Assembly: GCA_041694155.1 (NCBI GenBank)
Contig: JASMTS010000006.1
Coordinates: 124,001-188,000 of the forward strand
DNA length: 64,000 nucleotides
DNA from: JAAZVM01 sp041694155
GTDB taxonomy: Bacteria > Patescibacteriota > Gracilibacteria > BD1-5 > UBA6164
Reading direction: 5' to 3'
Positions 40,620-53,100 of this stretch are shown here, one piece after another. The stretch's first letter is position 1; every line of letters starts with the position of its first letter. Under the pieces are notes generated by a model. It saw only the letters and a program-made list of their open reading frames with translations. It was not told the DNA's origin and searched no databases. The translations under genes were made by a program, and so were the position numbers.

Positions 40620-43600
40620 ATGTCTTGAATTGAAAAAAATAATCATTGAGTAGAACAAAAAGAAAAAAATAGCGAAAGTCTTAATAACTCTCTTTTATCA
40701 CAATCTCAAAAGGATTTTGTAAAACATAGACTAGATGATGATATAACTTTTTTTGATTGAAATATTGATTCAAAAGAGTTATATGATAATTATGTTTCTT
40801 TTTTGTCTTCAAAAGATGCTTATAAAGAATTAAATATTGAATTATCAGGTATCAAAAAAAGCAAAATAGAAATACTAAAATCTCAACTAAAATCAGAAGT
40901 ATTAAAAATAACTATTCCTAGAAAATCCAATCTTCAAAAATTGACTACTAAATATTCTAGTGAATATAATTTATCACAAGAGTCACTTGATGAATTAAAA
41001 AATTTGTTATCAAAAACTGGTAATGAATCACTTTCTAGTATGCTTAGATTTCCAAATAAGAGACTAGATTTTTTATTACAAAAAAAGATATTTAGTAATA
41101 AAAATGAAGCATTGGCTTCAAAGAAAAAAATAGAATCATTTATGTCAAACAAGATAAGAGTCAATTTGGGAGTACTTAATCAAGAACAAAAAACATATCT
41201 TTTTAATATATTCAATTCTAGCTCAAAAATGGATATAGAGGGACTAGATATTTTACTTGAAGCTTTTGAATGATATCCAGATTCAAAAAGAGCTTTGGTT
41301 AAATATTTTTTGGAGTCTGTTTCTTATCATGACTTGGAAAAAAATAATATATTAAATAAACATTTAGAAAAAAAGATATTTGATAACTTCAAAAAAGAAT
41401 CAGAAAATTTATTTATATGACTAGAAGACAAGGAAATAAAAGAAATATTTGATTCACTTGATAAAAAAACATATTTTATCAATTTGAACAATCTACAAGA
41501 ACAAGAACCAATAGAAAATTTATTAGATTCACAAAAAATAAAATCAAGACTAGTAGATATATATAATAGTGAAATAGATCAAAGTAATTCTATGCAAGAA
41601 TCTATATTATGAGACTTGGAAGTGGTATGAGAAGAGCAAAATATACATGAGTCTTTTTTACAAATGGTTTCAAAAGACCAAAAAATAATGGCATCTATAA
41701 AAGATAATATAAATAAGCTTGTAGAGTGAAATATGATAGAATTAGAGTATTATGATAAAAAATGAAAATCTAATTATACTTATTATCATATTTCAAAAGT
41801 TGATCATTGAGCTGTAGCTGAATCCAAAAAATTAAAACTAAAAAATGTAACTACTCCAAATGGGTTTTCAAAAAACTTAGATTGAAATGAAGAAAACTAT
41901 TTATATGATGATTTTTATACATTACTTGTAAATTTATCAAAACCTGAATTCAAAGATGCAACTATAAACTTTTATGAAAAAGAAGAGTTAAAAGATAAAG
42001 AAATGGTCGAGGATAATAATATTTATGAAATACAAGATTTAAAAAATAAAATAGATGCCTTGGATAGTGAATGAAAAGAGATAGATTTCAAATCTGATAA
42101 AATGGTTATATCTAGCAATGATGATGATAATTTTATATTTTTGATAGATTCTATAGATGAAGCAAATTATGAAATCAAAATAAATCAATGATCACTTTGA
42201 AGTATATCTGTTAGTTTTAATCAGTTTTATGATGTATTCAAAAATGCTAATTTAAAAAGAAATAAAAAAATAAATAATTTTGATGAACTTATTCAAGTAG
42301 CATGAGAAAAATGACTAGATTGATTTAATTCTTTGGAACTTTGATGAAAAAATGAAGATAAAATTGTTTTAAAATCAGATAAAGATGAAGCCAAAGAAGA
42401 ATGATACGAGTGAGTTAGATATTTTGTTGGAGATGGTAAAGAAGCTATATATATCAAAAAAATAAGTAAGGACTCTATAGAATATGTAACTTGAACATTT
42501 GAAGAATGAAAAGAATGAGATTCTTGAAGCTTTAAAACTGATGAAGCTATTTCATATACAGCTAAGAATTTTTCTCAATTCTTTTATGATATAGAAAAAA
42601 ATGGCATGTCACCTTATACAAAACATATAAAAGAAGAAAAAAAATCAAAAGAAGAAATAGAATGAGAAAATAGTCTTAGATGATCTGCTCTTAGTAGGTA
42701 CATGTCTAGAATGAGTTTTGCTGATATGATGTGAGCAATAAAATTTTTCCCTGATAATATCAAAAAAAGTTTAGAGAGATGAAGTAAGTTGAAATCTTTG
42801 AAATTTGCACAAAGTATGGCAAAAATATGACCAGATTCATTTTATCTAAATATGAAGTCAGCTGCTGAACAAGAAGAAAAATCTCTTACTGAAGAAATAT
42901 CTAATAATTTGAAATCACTTTGATCAAAAGATATGATCAAACAAGTAGAAAAAATTCTTCTAAATAAAGATTCAGAAGAATACGAAGTAGTTGCTGCTAT
43001 GATGACTATAGTAGGTAAGTATTGAAATCTTTATCCAAAAGCATTAAAAAAATACTCTTGAAGCCTTTTGTGGTACAAAAGACTTTGATGAACTCAAGCA
43101 AAATTGAGAGATTTCAAAGATGGTATAGCAAATGCAAAATCACCTGATTGAAAACCTCAGCCAGTATTTTTTACAGAAGAAAGACTTGTAGAGTCTTGGT
43201 TATGAGATAGAGCCAAAAAATGAACTATTAGGTCTAGATTGGACAAAGATTTTGGTTGAGCTTTGGCTAATGGTATGAAAGAAGAGATGGATGATTGAGC
43301 TATGAAATCCGGTAACAAGATAACAACAGAATGAAGAATTAGTTACTTTTTATGAGAATTAAAAAATCTTTGATATGCAAATGCTATTTGATCATTAGAA
43401 AATATATTTTGAAAAAATGGTAGTTCATTTGAGATGAATGCTGTTCCTTTTGTATTGACAGCAAGTTGATATTCCAAAAATATGGATCAAGTTCTTTTGA
43501 ATAAATTGATATGACTAGGTTTTTCTACTCCATATACTAGTTTGGTATTCAACAAAGATTTGGATTGAATAAATTTATATAATAGTTTTATAGAAAAACT

Positions 43601-44327
43601 TATAGAAGATAAATTAGATTCATGAGCTTTAAAAGCTTTTCAAGGTGCTAGAGATCAAAGTAATCCAGAAAAAAAAGTTAATTGATTATATGATTTTTGG
43701 AAAAAATATTGAAAAGACTTAATTGATCATATCAATTTATCAGATCCTTATGTAGTAATGAAAAAAGATAGTGAACCTATTTATAAGCAATATTATGAAA
43801 TGTTAAATTGAGTTCATAGTGATTGAGAATTTAATATGAAAGATGATGATATTATATATTGAGTTTATGAAAAAAACCCAATAGCATATACCAAATGAGG
43901 TATTTCAAAAATATCATCTGACCCTACATGAGGTTTGTGAAGACAAACAAGTAAGGATACATACTATATGTATATTAACTCTATAAAAAAACTTAGAGAC
44001 TATAAAATAGAAGATGTTGCAAAAAGTGAGAAAGAAAAAATAGAACTACAAAATCAAAGAAAAAAACTTTTTAAAGAACAATTTGAGTTTTTTGCTGACT
44101 CTATAAAAGAAGTAGCTTGAAGATATAGTAAAACAGAGTGATCTTGAAATCCTATTATAGATGTTATGGTAGATGAATTATGATTTGGTCTTTATGACAA
44201 AGACAAATACATAAATAAAGAAGATTATCTTGAAAAAGCATATACTGCATTTATGAATAAATGAAGAGATTTACCAGGTGAAGCAGAGGAAGAAACCAAG
44301 AAAAAAATAAGTGATTTGATAGATTAA
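40620..44327 (+). CDS. 1235-residue orphan protein
   Basis: No family recognised. There is no signal peptide or membrane segment. It is highly charged and helical in the first third, with Leu/Lys/Ser-rich helices. A middle region reads E-L-E-Y-Y-D-K-K-G-K-S-N-Y-T-Y-Y and L-D-S-E-G-K-E-I-D-F-K-S-D, and the second half contains G-Y-E-G-V-R-Y-F-V-G-D-G-K-E-A-I-Y and alternating beta-like and helical stretches rich in glycines read from TGA. Code 25 reads it open from ATG 40620 to TAA 44325. It is transcribed away from rseP and converges on a prepilin-like gene. Likely a lineage-specific large protein; function unknown. Confidence 0.72.
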
Positions 44328-44362
44328 AAAATAGAAGCTTTTATAAAATCTTCTATTTTTTA
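44327..44362. terminator. Bidirectional terminator
   Basis: 11-bp stem AAAAATAGAAG / CTTCTATTTTT with a 12-base loop. It covers the ends of the 1235-residue gene and the converging prepilin-like gene. Confidence 0.85.
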
Positions 44363-45030
44363 TGGTTTGTTAATATAGTTTGTAATTCTATTTCGCTAAC
44401 ATTTCAGTCACTAGACCAGTTTACTATACTTTTTACTAGTAATCATTCAAAAGTTTCTCATGAACTATTATAAAAAGGAGTTGAAGTATCCTGATTTATA
44501 CTATCTTGATTTATATATGTTATTTTTATTTTTCTAGTATAAACTGGTAAAAACTCATTTCATCAATTTTGTGTATACAATCAATTAGTATCTTTGTTTA
44601 CTCTATAAAAATTTCTATATTGTTCGCTAGAATATACTCATGCAGCAGCTGTTGTTTCTCTTTCTAATATCCATCTGTTATCAGTATTTTTGTATACCTT
44701 AAAATTTGATGAAGTATCTAGATTAGTTACTATATCTTGTCTTGCTAATGAAAGAGGGTCATCCTCTCATACACATCAGTCATCATAATTAAGTGTTTTC
44801 CAACAATTTTTTGGATCTGAACTAAAAACTAACCAATTTGTGTCCCTTATGTTTGTTACAGCTTCTATTCATTCTCTAGCTATTTGTATCGCTTGTATTT
44901 TGTTTTCAACTGCTATTGTTAAATCCATTGATTTTGTGTATATATTGTATACTCATGTCAATCATAAAACAATAATAGTCAATACAACAATAGCTTCTGC
45001 TATAGAAGTTGCAATTTTTGTTTTTTTCAT
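44353..45030 (-). CDS. Type IV prepilin-like protein
   Basis: 225 residues. It starts K-K-T-K-I-A-T-S-I-A-E-A-I-V-V-L-T-I-I-V-L. A hydrophobic helix of about 22 residues has a glutamate five residues after a probable cleavage point between A7 and T8, as in type IV pilins and pseudopilins. A globular domain with C-W-K-T...D-D-G-C-V-G-E-D-D and many Asn/Asp follows. No other pilus gene (pilB, pilC, pilD) is in the window. Minor pilin or pseudopilin is the best call. Confidence 0.7.
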
Positions 45031-45098
45031 CTTTACAAAAAGAAAAAATAATGTAAATTACTATTAGATTATTTTAAATATAACTATTAATGAATTAA

Positions 45099-46148
45099 AT
45101 GCAAAAAATTTCGATACATGATGAAAAAAAAGTAAAAGAGTTATTAGAAAGTATATGAGAAAAACCTTTTAGATACAAACAAATAGAAAATGCTATATAC
45201 AAGAACTTTATTACAGATTTTGATGAAATGAATACTTTGTCAGTAAAAGTTAGAGAAGCATTGAAAGAAAATTGTTTTTTTTATTCTATGGATGTAGATA
45301 GTGTAAAAACTAGTTCTAACTGACAAACTACTAAGATGCTTTTTAAAACTGAAACATGAGAATATATAGAAGCAGTTATTATGAGACATCTTACGGGTAG
45401 AGTTACTCTTTGTGTTTCTTGTCAAGCAGGTTGTCCTATGGCATGTACTTTTTGTGCTACTGGTAAATTAGGTCTATTGAAAAATCTAAAAAACTATGAA
45501 ATATTAGAACAAATATACTATGCTGCAAAAATATTAAATGATGAATGAAACAAATTAAGAAATATAGTATATATGGGAATGTGAGAGCCAATGCTCAACT
45601 ATGATGTTATAAAAGAAACTATAAATGCAGCTACGGACCAAAAAAAGTTTGATTTAGCTAATAGAAGAGTAACAGTTTCTACTTGTTGAATAGTTCCAGG
45701 TATAAAAAAGTTTACTCAAGACTTTCCTCAAACTTGATTAGCTATTAGTCTTCATGCTCCTAATGATGAAATAAGAAAAGAAATAATGCCAGTAGACCAT
45801 ACTTATCCATTAAAAGATTTGATGGCTTCTCTAGATGAGTATACAGCTAAAACAAATAAAAGAATTTTTTATGAATATATAATGATTAATGGAGTAAATG
45901 ACCATATAAAGCTGGCTCATGAACTTGGTAAACTGTTGGAATGAAGATTGGGTCATGTTAATTTTATCCCATATAATCCAGGTGAATGAGCATGAGGTAT
46001 AGATTATTCTCCTACACCAAAATTTATAATAGAAAAATTTCAAAAAATATTAGCTCATTATTGAGTAGTTTCTACTATTAGAGCTACTATGTGAGATGAT
46101 ATAGATGCTGCTTGTGGTCAACTTGCAAATAAAAAAGACAATAATTAA
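45099..46148 (+). CDS. rlmN: Dual-specificity rRNA/tRNA methyltransferase RlmN
   Basis: 349 residues, radical SAM. It makes m2A at A2503 of 23S rRNA and A37 of some tRNAs. The cluster cysteines are C112, C116 and C119 in the pattern C-x3-C-x2-C. Further on are M-G-M-G-E-P-M-L-N-Y, V-S-T-C-G-I-V-P-G, L-A-I-S-L-H-A-P-N-D, F-I-P-Y-N-P-G and the C-terminal R-A-T-M-G-D-D-I-D-A-A-C-G-Q-L with the catalytic cysteine. Code 25 is needed for the glycines of M-G-E-P and others. ATG 45099 gives the normal N-terminus. Confidence 0.96.
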
Positions 46149-46174
46149 ACAATAAAAAATTAAGAAGTAAAGAC

Positions 46175-46206
46175 AAAAATAATGGCTTTTGCTATTATTT
46201 TTTTAC
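46175..46206 (+). terminator. Intrinsic terminator after rlmN
   Basis: 12-base stem AAAAATAATGGC with GCTATTATTTTT (one G-U pair), TTTT loop, then T-rich DNA. Confidence 0.7.
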
Positions 46207-46269
46207 TTTTGGTTAAAAAAAATATAATTGTTCTAGAATTTTTTAAAATTTTATACTAATTTTTTATTT

Positions 46270-47871
46270 ATGAGACATATAGTTTTTAGAATATTTTTGA
46301 TATTTATAGCATTGATTTTTGCTTTTTCATATGTATTTCCTTGGTCAAATTATAATATAGAAGTTCCTTTTTCAGGTAAGGATTATAAGCTTTGACTAGA
46401 TTTACAAGGTTGAATAGAGCTTGATTATAAAGTTGATTTAACAGAAGTAAGACAAGAAGAAGATTATACTCAAGCAAGAGAAAAAGAAATAATTGAATGA
46501 TTAAAATCTATTGTAGATAGGAGAGTAGAGTCACTTAATATAAATGATTCTCAAATAAATGATGCTTCTTATGCATGAGAAAAACATATAATAGTACAAA
46601 TTCCTTTGAAATGAAATGATTCAATGGAAAATTCTGAAAATATTGAAAAAGCAAAAGAAGCTATAGGTAGAGTAGTAAAAATCAGTTTTAAAGAACTTAG
46701 ATGAGAAATAACTGATGAAGATATTCAAAAAAGACAAAAAATAGCACAAGATGCTTTAGATGAATATAATTCTTGAGAACTTTTTAGTGTTGTTATTGAT
46801 AAATATACACTTGCTTATGAAAAAATAAAAACATCTACTGTTTCTGATATCAATAATGTAGTAACTAGTACTGGTCAATTGTTAGAATCTCAAATAAATG
46901 AAGTAACTATGACTTCTTGAGATGAATGATTTTTGATATATGAATCTACATGAGATAATAAATTTACATATTTATTTATAGATAGAGAACCTTCTGAATG
47001 GAAACCAGCAGTTGATTCTCAAGGTAGAGAGCTAAATGATAAATATTTTAGTACTTCTTCTGTACAATATAATGAGGCTTTCAAGCCAATGGTAGAGTTA
47101 GTATTTAATAATGAATGAGCAAAGATTTTTGGTGAATTATCTAATAGATTGGTAGGTCAACAAATGGCTATATTTGTTTGAGGACAAATGCTTACTGCTC
47201 CTGTTATTAATGAGCCTATATATGGTTGAAAAGCAGTTATTACTTGAGATTATACACCAGAAGAAGCAAAAGAATTATCTCAAAATATTAATACTTGAGT
47301 TGTTCCTGCTCCTATATACTTAACATCAGAAAGGGTAATAGACTCAAAGATTTGATGAAATTCTTTAAATAAACTTATAATAGCATGAGTGTCATGATTT
47401 ATTCTTATTTTCATATTTTTGATTTATGTTTATAGATTAGCTTGATTAGCTGCTTCTATATCATTATTTATATATGTATTATTGGTTCTATCTGTTATAA
47501 AATTATTATGAGTAACTCTTACTCTTGCTTCTGTAGCATGACTTATATTATCTATATGAATGGCTATAGATGCTAATATACTTATATTTGAAAGAGTTAG
47601 GTTTGAATTAAAAAAATGACATGATATAATAAAATCAACAAGTACTTGATACAAAAAATCATGGTCTGCAATATGGGATTCAAACATTACTTGATTGATA
47701 GTTTCAGCTATATTATTTATATTTTGAATAAATCTTATTAAATGATTTGGTTTAATGCTTGCAATATGAATAATAGTATCATTATTTACAGTTATGTGGG
47801 TTTCAAAAGTATTTATAATATTTTTGGCAAATAAGATAAAAAATAAAAATACATTTATAGGTTTTAAATAA
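46270..47871 (+). CDS. secD: Protein translocase subunit SecD
   Basis: 533 residues. It uses the proton gradient to help Sec-dependent export. A first membrane helix is followed by K-L-G-L-D-L-Q-G-G-I-E-L (the SecD1 motif), a periplasmic domain with R-R-V-E-S-L-N-I-N, P-A-V-D...V-E-L-V-F-N-N-E-G-A-K-I-F, then G-G-K-A-V-I-T-G-D-Y-T, and a five-helix C-terminal domain with S-V-A-G-L-I-L-S-I-G-M-A-I-D-A-N-I-L-I-F-E-R. That last motif is the D-A-N-x-L-I-F-E-R-x-R seen in SecD. SecF usually follows directly or is fused; here the next gene is an unrelated membrane-anchored protein. Confidence 0.94.
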
Positions 47872-47880
47872 TATTATAAC

Positions 47881-47920
47881 AAATAAAAGGACTTTTTTGT
47901 AAAGTCCTTTTATTTGTTTT
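47881..47920 (+). terminator. Intrinsic terminator after secD
   Basis: 13-bp stem 47881-47893 with 47903-47915, then a T-rich tract. Confidence 0.85.
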
Positions 47921-47985
47921 ATTTTTATTTTATTTATACTTAATTATTAAGTTAGACTATATTTTATGTTTTTATACAAACTTAC

Positions 47986-49548
47986 ATGGTAAATAATAAT
48001 ATATTTTATGTAATTCCTCTAATAATTATTTTTGTTATTTTGTTTTTTATTATATCTATAAGTCCAAGTGGATTAAAAGATAAAATAACATGAACTAATA
48101 GTTATTTAGAATGATATGAGTGACAATATCATATGGATACTTTGATAACTGATTTATTATCAGAAGAAAATTACGATAAAGTATGAATAAATCCAGAAGA
48201 ATATATTAGATTTTGAGATTTTTTAGTTGAATTAAAAGATTATGAAAAAATAGATTTTGATCCTTTAGAAGAAAATTTTGTAATATGAATGAGGGATGAT
48301 TCTTGAAAATTGACTTACGTACCATATAGGTTTAAAACAGAATGATATATTTTTGATAATGAGGTAAATAAAAATCTTGCTATATTAGATATATATGATG
48401 CATATCAAAAATGACTTATATATTGATGACATAATTCTTCATCTAATCATACTATAACTTTTGAAAAAGATTTATATCATCCTATGACATCAAAATTAAA
48501 TGAAGTATTAGAAGTAGATATTTTTAACGATGATAATAATATAAATAAAGTAATAGATGAATTAGAAAAATCTGATATTTCAAAAAACCAGGAAGATTTA
48601 TTAGCTTATATGTATGATCTAAAATGAGAATATGATAAGGCTGAACAATTAAGAGATGATGAAGATGAAAAAGTTAAACTTAATATTAGTTGATATGTTT
48701 ATGATCAATTATGAAATCCTATTACATGAGCAAAAGTAGAAATACTTAATTTTTGAAAAAATATAGCAGAAACTAATGATTGAAAATTTGAGTATAGTAC
48801 TGAGACATCTCCATTTACTCATATTAGATTAAAAGCAAAATATGAATGATATTCAGATTGATATGTTACTGTTTGAGTTAATCAAGTTGATTCACCAATA
48901 GACTATAAGGATATAACAGTAAATATATTTTTAAATAAAGCTGATAAAACTATTGCTATAAATAATGAAAATGAGGGTAATTATAAAAAAGCAAAATATT
49001 ATCTTTTAGAAATGGAAGGTTCTAAATATTTTGTCCCATATGATTGATTATATTATAGTGATAGCTTACAAAAATATAACAATAGAGATATAACTGTTTA
49101 TCTATACCAATTTAATAGAGATACTAATACAACTAACTTATTAAATTCTGATACTTTTTGAGATGTTTATTGATATTTAGGTAATACTATGAAAACTTTT
49201 TGAATGCCATATATTCAAATAATAGATAATATTACTTGAAAAGAATTATATACAAAATCAGATAACCCTGTTATATTGCAAAATCAAGTATATCATATGG
49301 AGGAGTTATATAATAATGCTGATGAATTATATGGTTCTATTACAGATGAAGATATGCAATATTTAGTTGACTACTCTAATGAAAAATGATGATATCCTAT
49401 AGATTTTGATTTTCTAGTTTGAAATAATTTCTTGAGATGGCCAGCACGGTGGACATTAGACAGAAAAAGATGAGTTTGGGAAAATGTATGACATAGAGTT
49501 GTTGATGTAGAAGGAACTGTTGAATTACCATTTTATCATATAAAATAA
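47986..49548 (+). CDS. Membrane-anchored protein with CarboxypepD_reg-like domain
   Basis: 520 residues. One N-terminal membrane segment (about residues 5-27) is followed by a large extracytoplasmic part. Near residue 228 a strand set I-S-G-Y-V-Y-D-Q-L-G-N-P-I-T-G-A-K-V-E-I resembles the carboxypeptidase-regulatory/B-type fold seen in surface proteins. The remainder is rich in Tyr, Asn and Asp. No enzyme motif. It may work with the following small Cys-rich protein and the large exported protein, which run in the same direction with short gaps. Confidence 0.75.
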
Positions 49549-49619
49549 TTTGATTTTTATTGATAAATATGTTTTAATTATATTTGTAACATTTTAATTT
49601 ATATTATAATAATTTTATT

Positions 49620-50123
49620 ATGAGTAAAACAAAACAAAAAAATAACAATGTTGTTTTAAAATCTGCAATAGCTTGAGTTGCAGTTGTAGCTATAGCATGA
49701 GCAGGATATTTATGATTTTCTACATGAGTACAAAAAGTAGAAGCTAATCCTGATTATATTTGTGTAAAAAGCGTAACTAATTCTCCATGTCAAATTGATT
49801 ATTGTGAAGATTGGGGGCAAGATGGAAGAAGAGTTTGTAAATGAGAAAGAACAACAAAAATAGGTTACTATCATACTAGAACTACTTGTGAATCTTGATA
49901 TACTAGAGAAATATCATGAAGTACAGCATCAAGTAGAACTGCTTCAAACGATTTAAAAAATAAATGATATGGATGAAGATTAGATAGTGAAGGTAGAAAT
50001 GCATATAGATCTCACCCATCTAGTGGTAGACATTCTCTTGATTATCCTTATCAAACTGAATATTGTCAAATAATAGAACAAGATACACAAAAACCAGGTG
50101 GAGGTATTAATGTTGATATATAG
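49620..50123 (+). CDS. Small exported Cys-containing protein
   Basis: 167 residues. A hydrophobic segment (about 13-32: A-I-A-G-V-A-V-V-A-I-A-G-A-G-Y-L) serves as signal or anchor. The rest is polar with six cysteines (C-V-K, S-P-C-Q, Y-C-E, V-C-K, T-C-E, Y-C-Q), likely oxidised outside the cell. It is rich in Gly/Arg/Ser. The end reads K-P-G-G-G-I-N-V-D-I. No family recognised. Confidence 0.68.
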
Positions 50124-50138
50124 TTCTATAAAAAAATA

Positions 50139-50172
50139 TAATCAAAAGCAGTTTTATCTGTTTTTGATTATT
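50139..50172 (+). terminator. Intrinsic terminator
   Basis: Stem AATCAAAAGCAG / CTGTTTTTGATT with TTTTAT loop, followed by TTTT. Confidence 0.75.
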
Positions 50173-50197
50173 TTGTTATATAAATTAAATAATTATT

Positions 50198-53100
50198 ATG
50201 AAACTTTTTAATTTAATACTTTTATCATTATTCATTTTTATTTCTTTTACTGCTAATACTTTTGCAGCAAAGGAATGAAATTATAACTATCCTTATGTAT
50301 GTAAGGATGGTTGGTCTGATTGATATGATTATGATGAAGTAACTTGTGAGTGAACTCAGTTTGATGTAATAAAAACACATAAAGATTGAAAATATTTAAC
50401 TGATGTAATAGCTAATATCGAAGCTACATCAGGTCTTAATTGAATTGTAGATAATATAATTGATGAATTGATAAATTATTATTGAGATGAAACATTTACT
50501 ATATCAGGTGTATTGAAGGTTAACCCTGATTTTCATGAACCTTATTATGAAGAAGTTATAACTGAAGAAAAAGTAGAAAATCCTAATGGTAGTTGAACTA
50601 TAATTGTAGAAAATACTGAGTATATTTTAGTTGAAGAAAATGATGAATATATAGTAAGCAATCAATCATATACTGTAGAAGAGATAATTAATACTACTGA
50701 TCCCATATATATATTAGATTATATGGATAACAAATATTATGATAAATGTATAGAGGCTCCAGATTGATCAGATGAGTATTGTTATTATCCTCAAGACCCA
50801 AAAATTTGGTGAATTTTTAATAATTGAACAGAATTATTTTTTGCTTATTTTGATTTATTTATAGATAAGTTACATAATTGATTACCTTTATGAGAAAAAA
50901 AAGATAAACTTTCTGATTATCATGATAATATAACATCTAATAAATTGGATCTTGATTGGAATTTGGACAATACTTCTACACCTAAAGATATATGATTTAA
51001 AAATATTTGTGTAGCAAATCCAGATCCTGATAATTGAATTTTTGAATGTGATGAAACATCAAAAAAATACTTAAGTATTTATGATAATACTTCTTATAAA
51101 TATATTCAATGAAATATTGCTGATAATGATAGTTTTGTTGTCAATAACTTTACAGTAGATCCTGATTATCAAGTTAGTTCTTATAATAAGAAGGCATGAA
51201 ACTCAGTATATTTACAAAATTTTTGATTTACTAGTTATCTAGATCCTACCTATGAAGAAACAAAATTTAGTTATAAGTTGTATTATAGATATGACTGAGA
51301 GTGAGTTCCAACAATTGATCAAAATGCAAATATTTCTGAAGAAACAATTTATATAGATAAGGATTTTAATATTAGATCTGATACTCTTAGTCAAGATGCT
51401 ATAGATACTATATTTGAATTGGATATAAAAAGTAAAAGATCAAAGAAATTTTCTCTTTATATAAATGAATGAGTAAATCTTACAAAGGATTGAGATATTT
51501 ATTTCTATTTATATGCAATTAATGAAACAAGTTGAGATTATTTTGATGTGTCAAAAGTTAATTCTAATCCTATAAAAGTTTTACCTAGTGATGATATATC
51601 AAATTGAAATTATGAAGCTAGTATGCCTGATTTCAGTATTTCTGAAAATAATGATTGATATAATCATCAAACTAGTTTTAATGTAAACATTAGATTAGAA
51701 GATCCTTATGGAAATAAACACTTTGATAATATTGATTGATATGATATAAGTTTTTCTGATTGAACTTCACCAGAAGTTGATATGGCTGAGTATTGAGAAG
51801 AATTTTATTCTAAAGAGCTTAAGTGAGTTAAGTCAAATCCTAGTGACCCATATTATATAAATCTGCGTATAAAAATACCAGAGCCTGGTTGAGTATATGA
51901 TTTTACATGATTTGATATAACAGCTAAAGAAAAAGCTGATGATTCATCATATACTAATCCAGAAAAAACATATACAATGAAAAATGTTTTACCAAAAGAG
52001 TTACTTGATTCTAATTGACAAAGAGTAAAGATATATATCAAAGCTCAAGATGTTGTTGATTTTGATATTGGTAGTTGTACTAGCTGAAGTGTAACATTAA
52101 CAGCTGATTGTAAATTTGATATATGAGGTAGTCTTTGTTGGTGAACTGATGATGAATTTTATAATACATCTCGTGATAGATATCGGACAACTATGTCTGT
52201 TTGAGGAGAAACAATTAGAAGAACTATTAGTTTTAATAATGAATCAGATAATTGATCAAGTTGAACACTTACTATAATAGATAATGCATACAATACTGTA
52301 TGATTTAACTATGGTATGAATCATATTGATCAAACAGCTCCAAAGATAAAGTTTTCAAAATGATCTAATGCTATATCATCATCAAACACTTATTCTTATA
52401 AAGCAAATTGAGATTCTTTATTTATAGATATGGAAGAAAATACTGCATGATGAAGTGTTAATCAATGATGTATAGCTCAAGTACAATATACAGTAAAATT
52501 AAACTGAACTCCAATAGACTCTAATGTTTTATGATGAGTTGAAAATACATTTTTTGAAGATAGTGTAGAAATACCTAATATATTCAAAACAAAATGAACA
52601 AAAGTTTTAAGTGTTACTGCATCTGATAAATATTGAAATACAAAAACAGAATCTATAACTTTTGAAGTTTATCCTGATGATGTAGATGAGTTAAAAAGTT
52701 ATGTTGTAAATAATTCTACAGATACAAAATATGCTGATGGTAATGAAGCATATAATTATGATTTAGTATTATTGGATAAATATTGAAATACTATTAATTG
52801 AAAAGAAGTAAGAAATATAAATCAACATAACTGTGAATTATTAACTTCATGTTCTACATTGAGAACAAATATGTATGATTATAATGTTAAATGAATTGAT
52901 GATGCTTGATATGATGCATTATTAGAATCATGATATTCTGGTCAATCATCTAACTCTAATTGAGAAATATCATTTGATTTAAAATCTATTGCTCCTTGAG
53001 AATATAGTAATATATTTAAAGTAGAGATAGAATGATGGAATAATAATTATAACAATAATGGTGTAATAAAAACATATAATATTTATTCAAAACCATGAAA

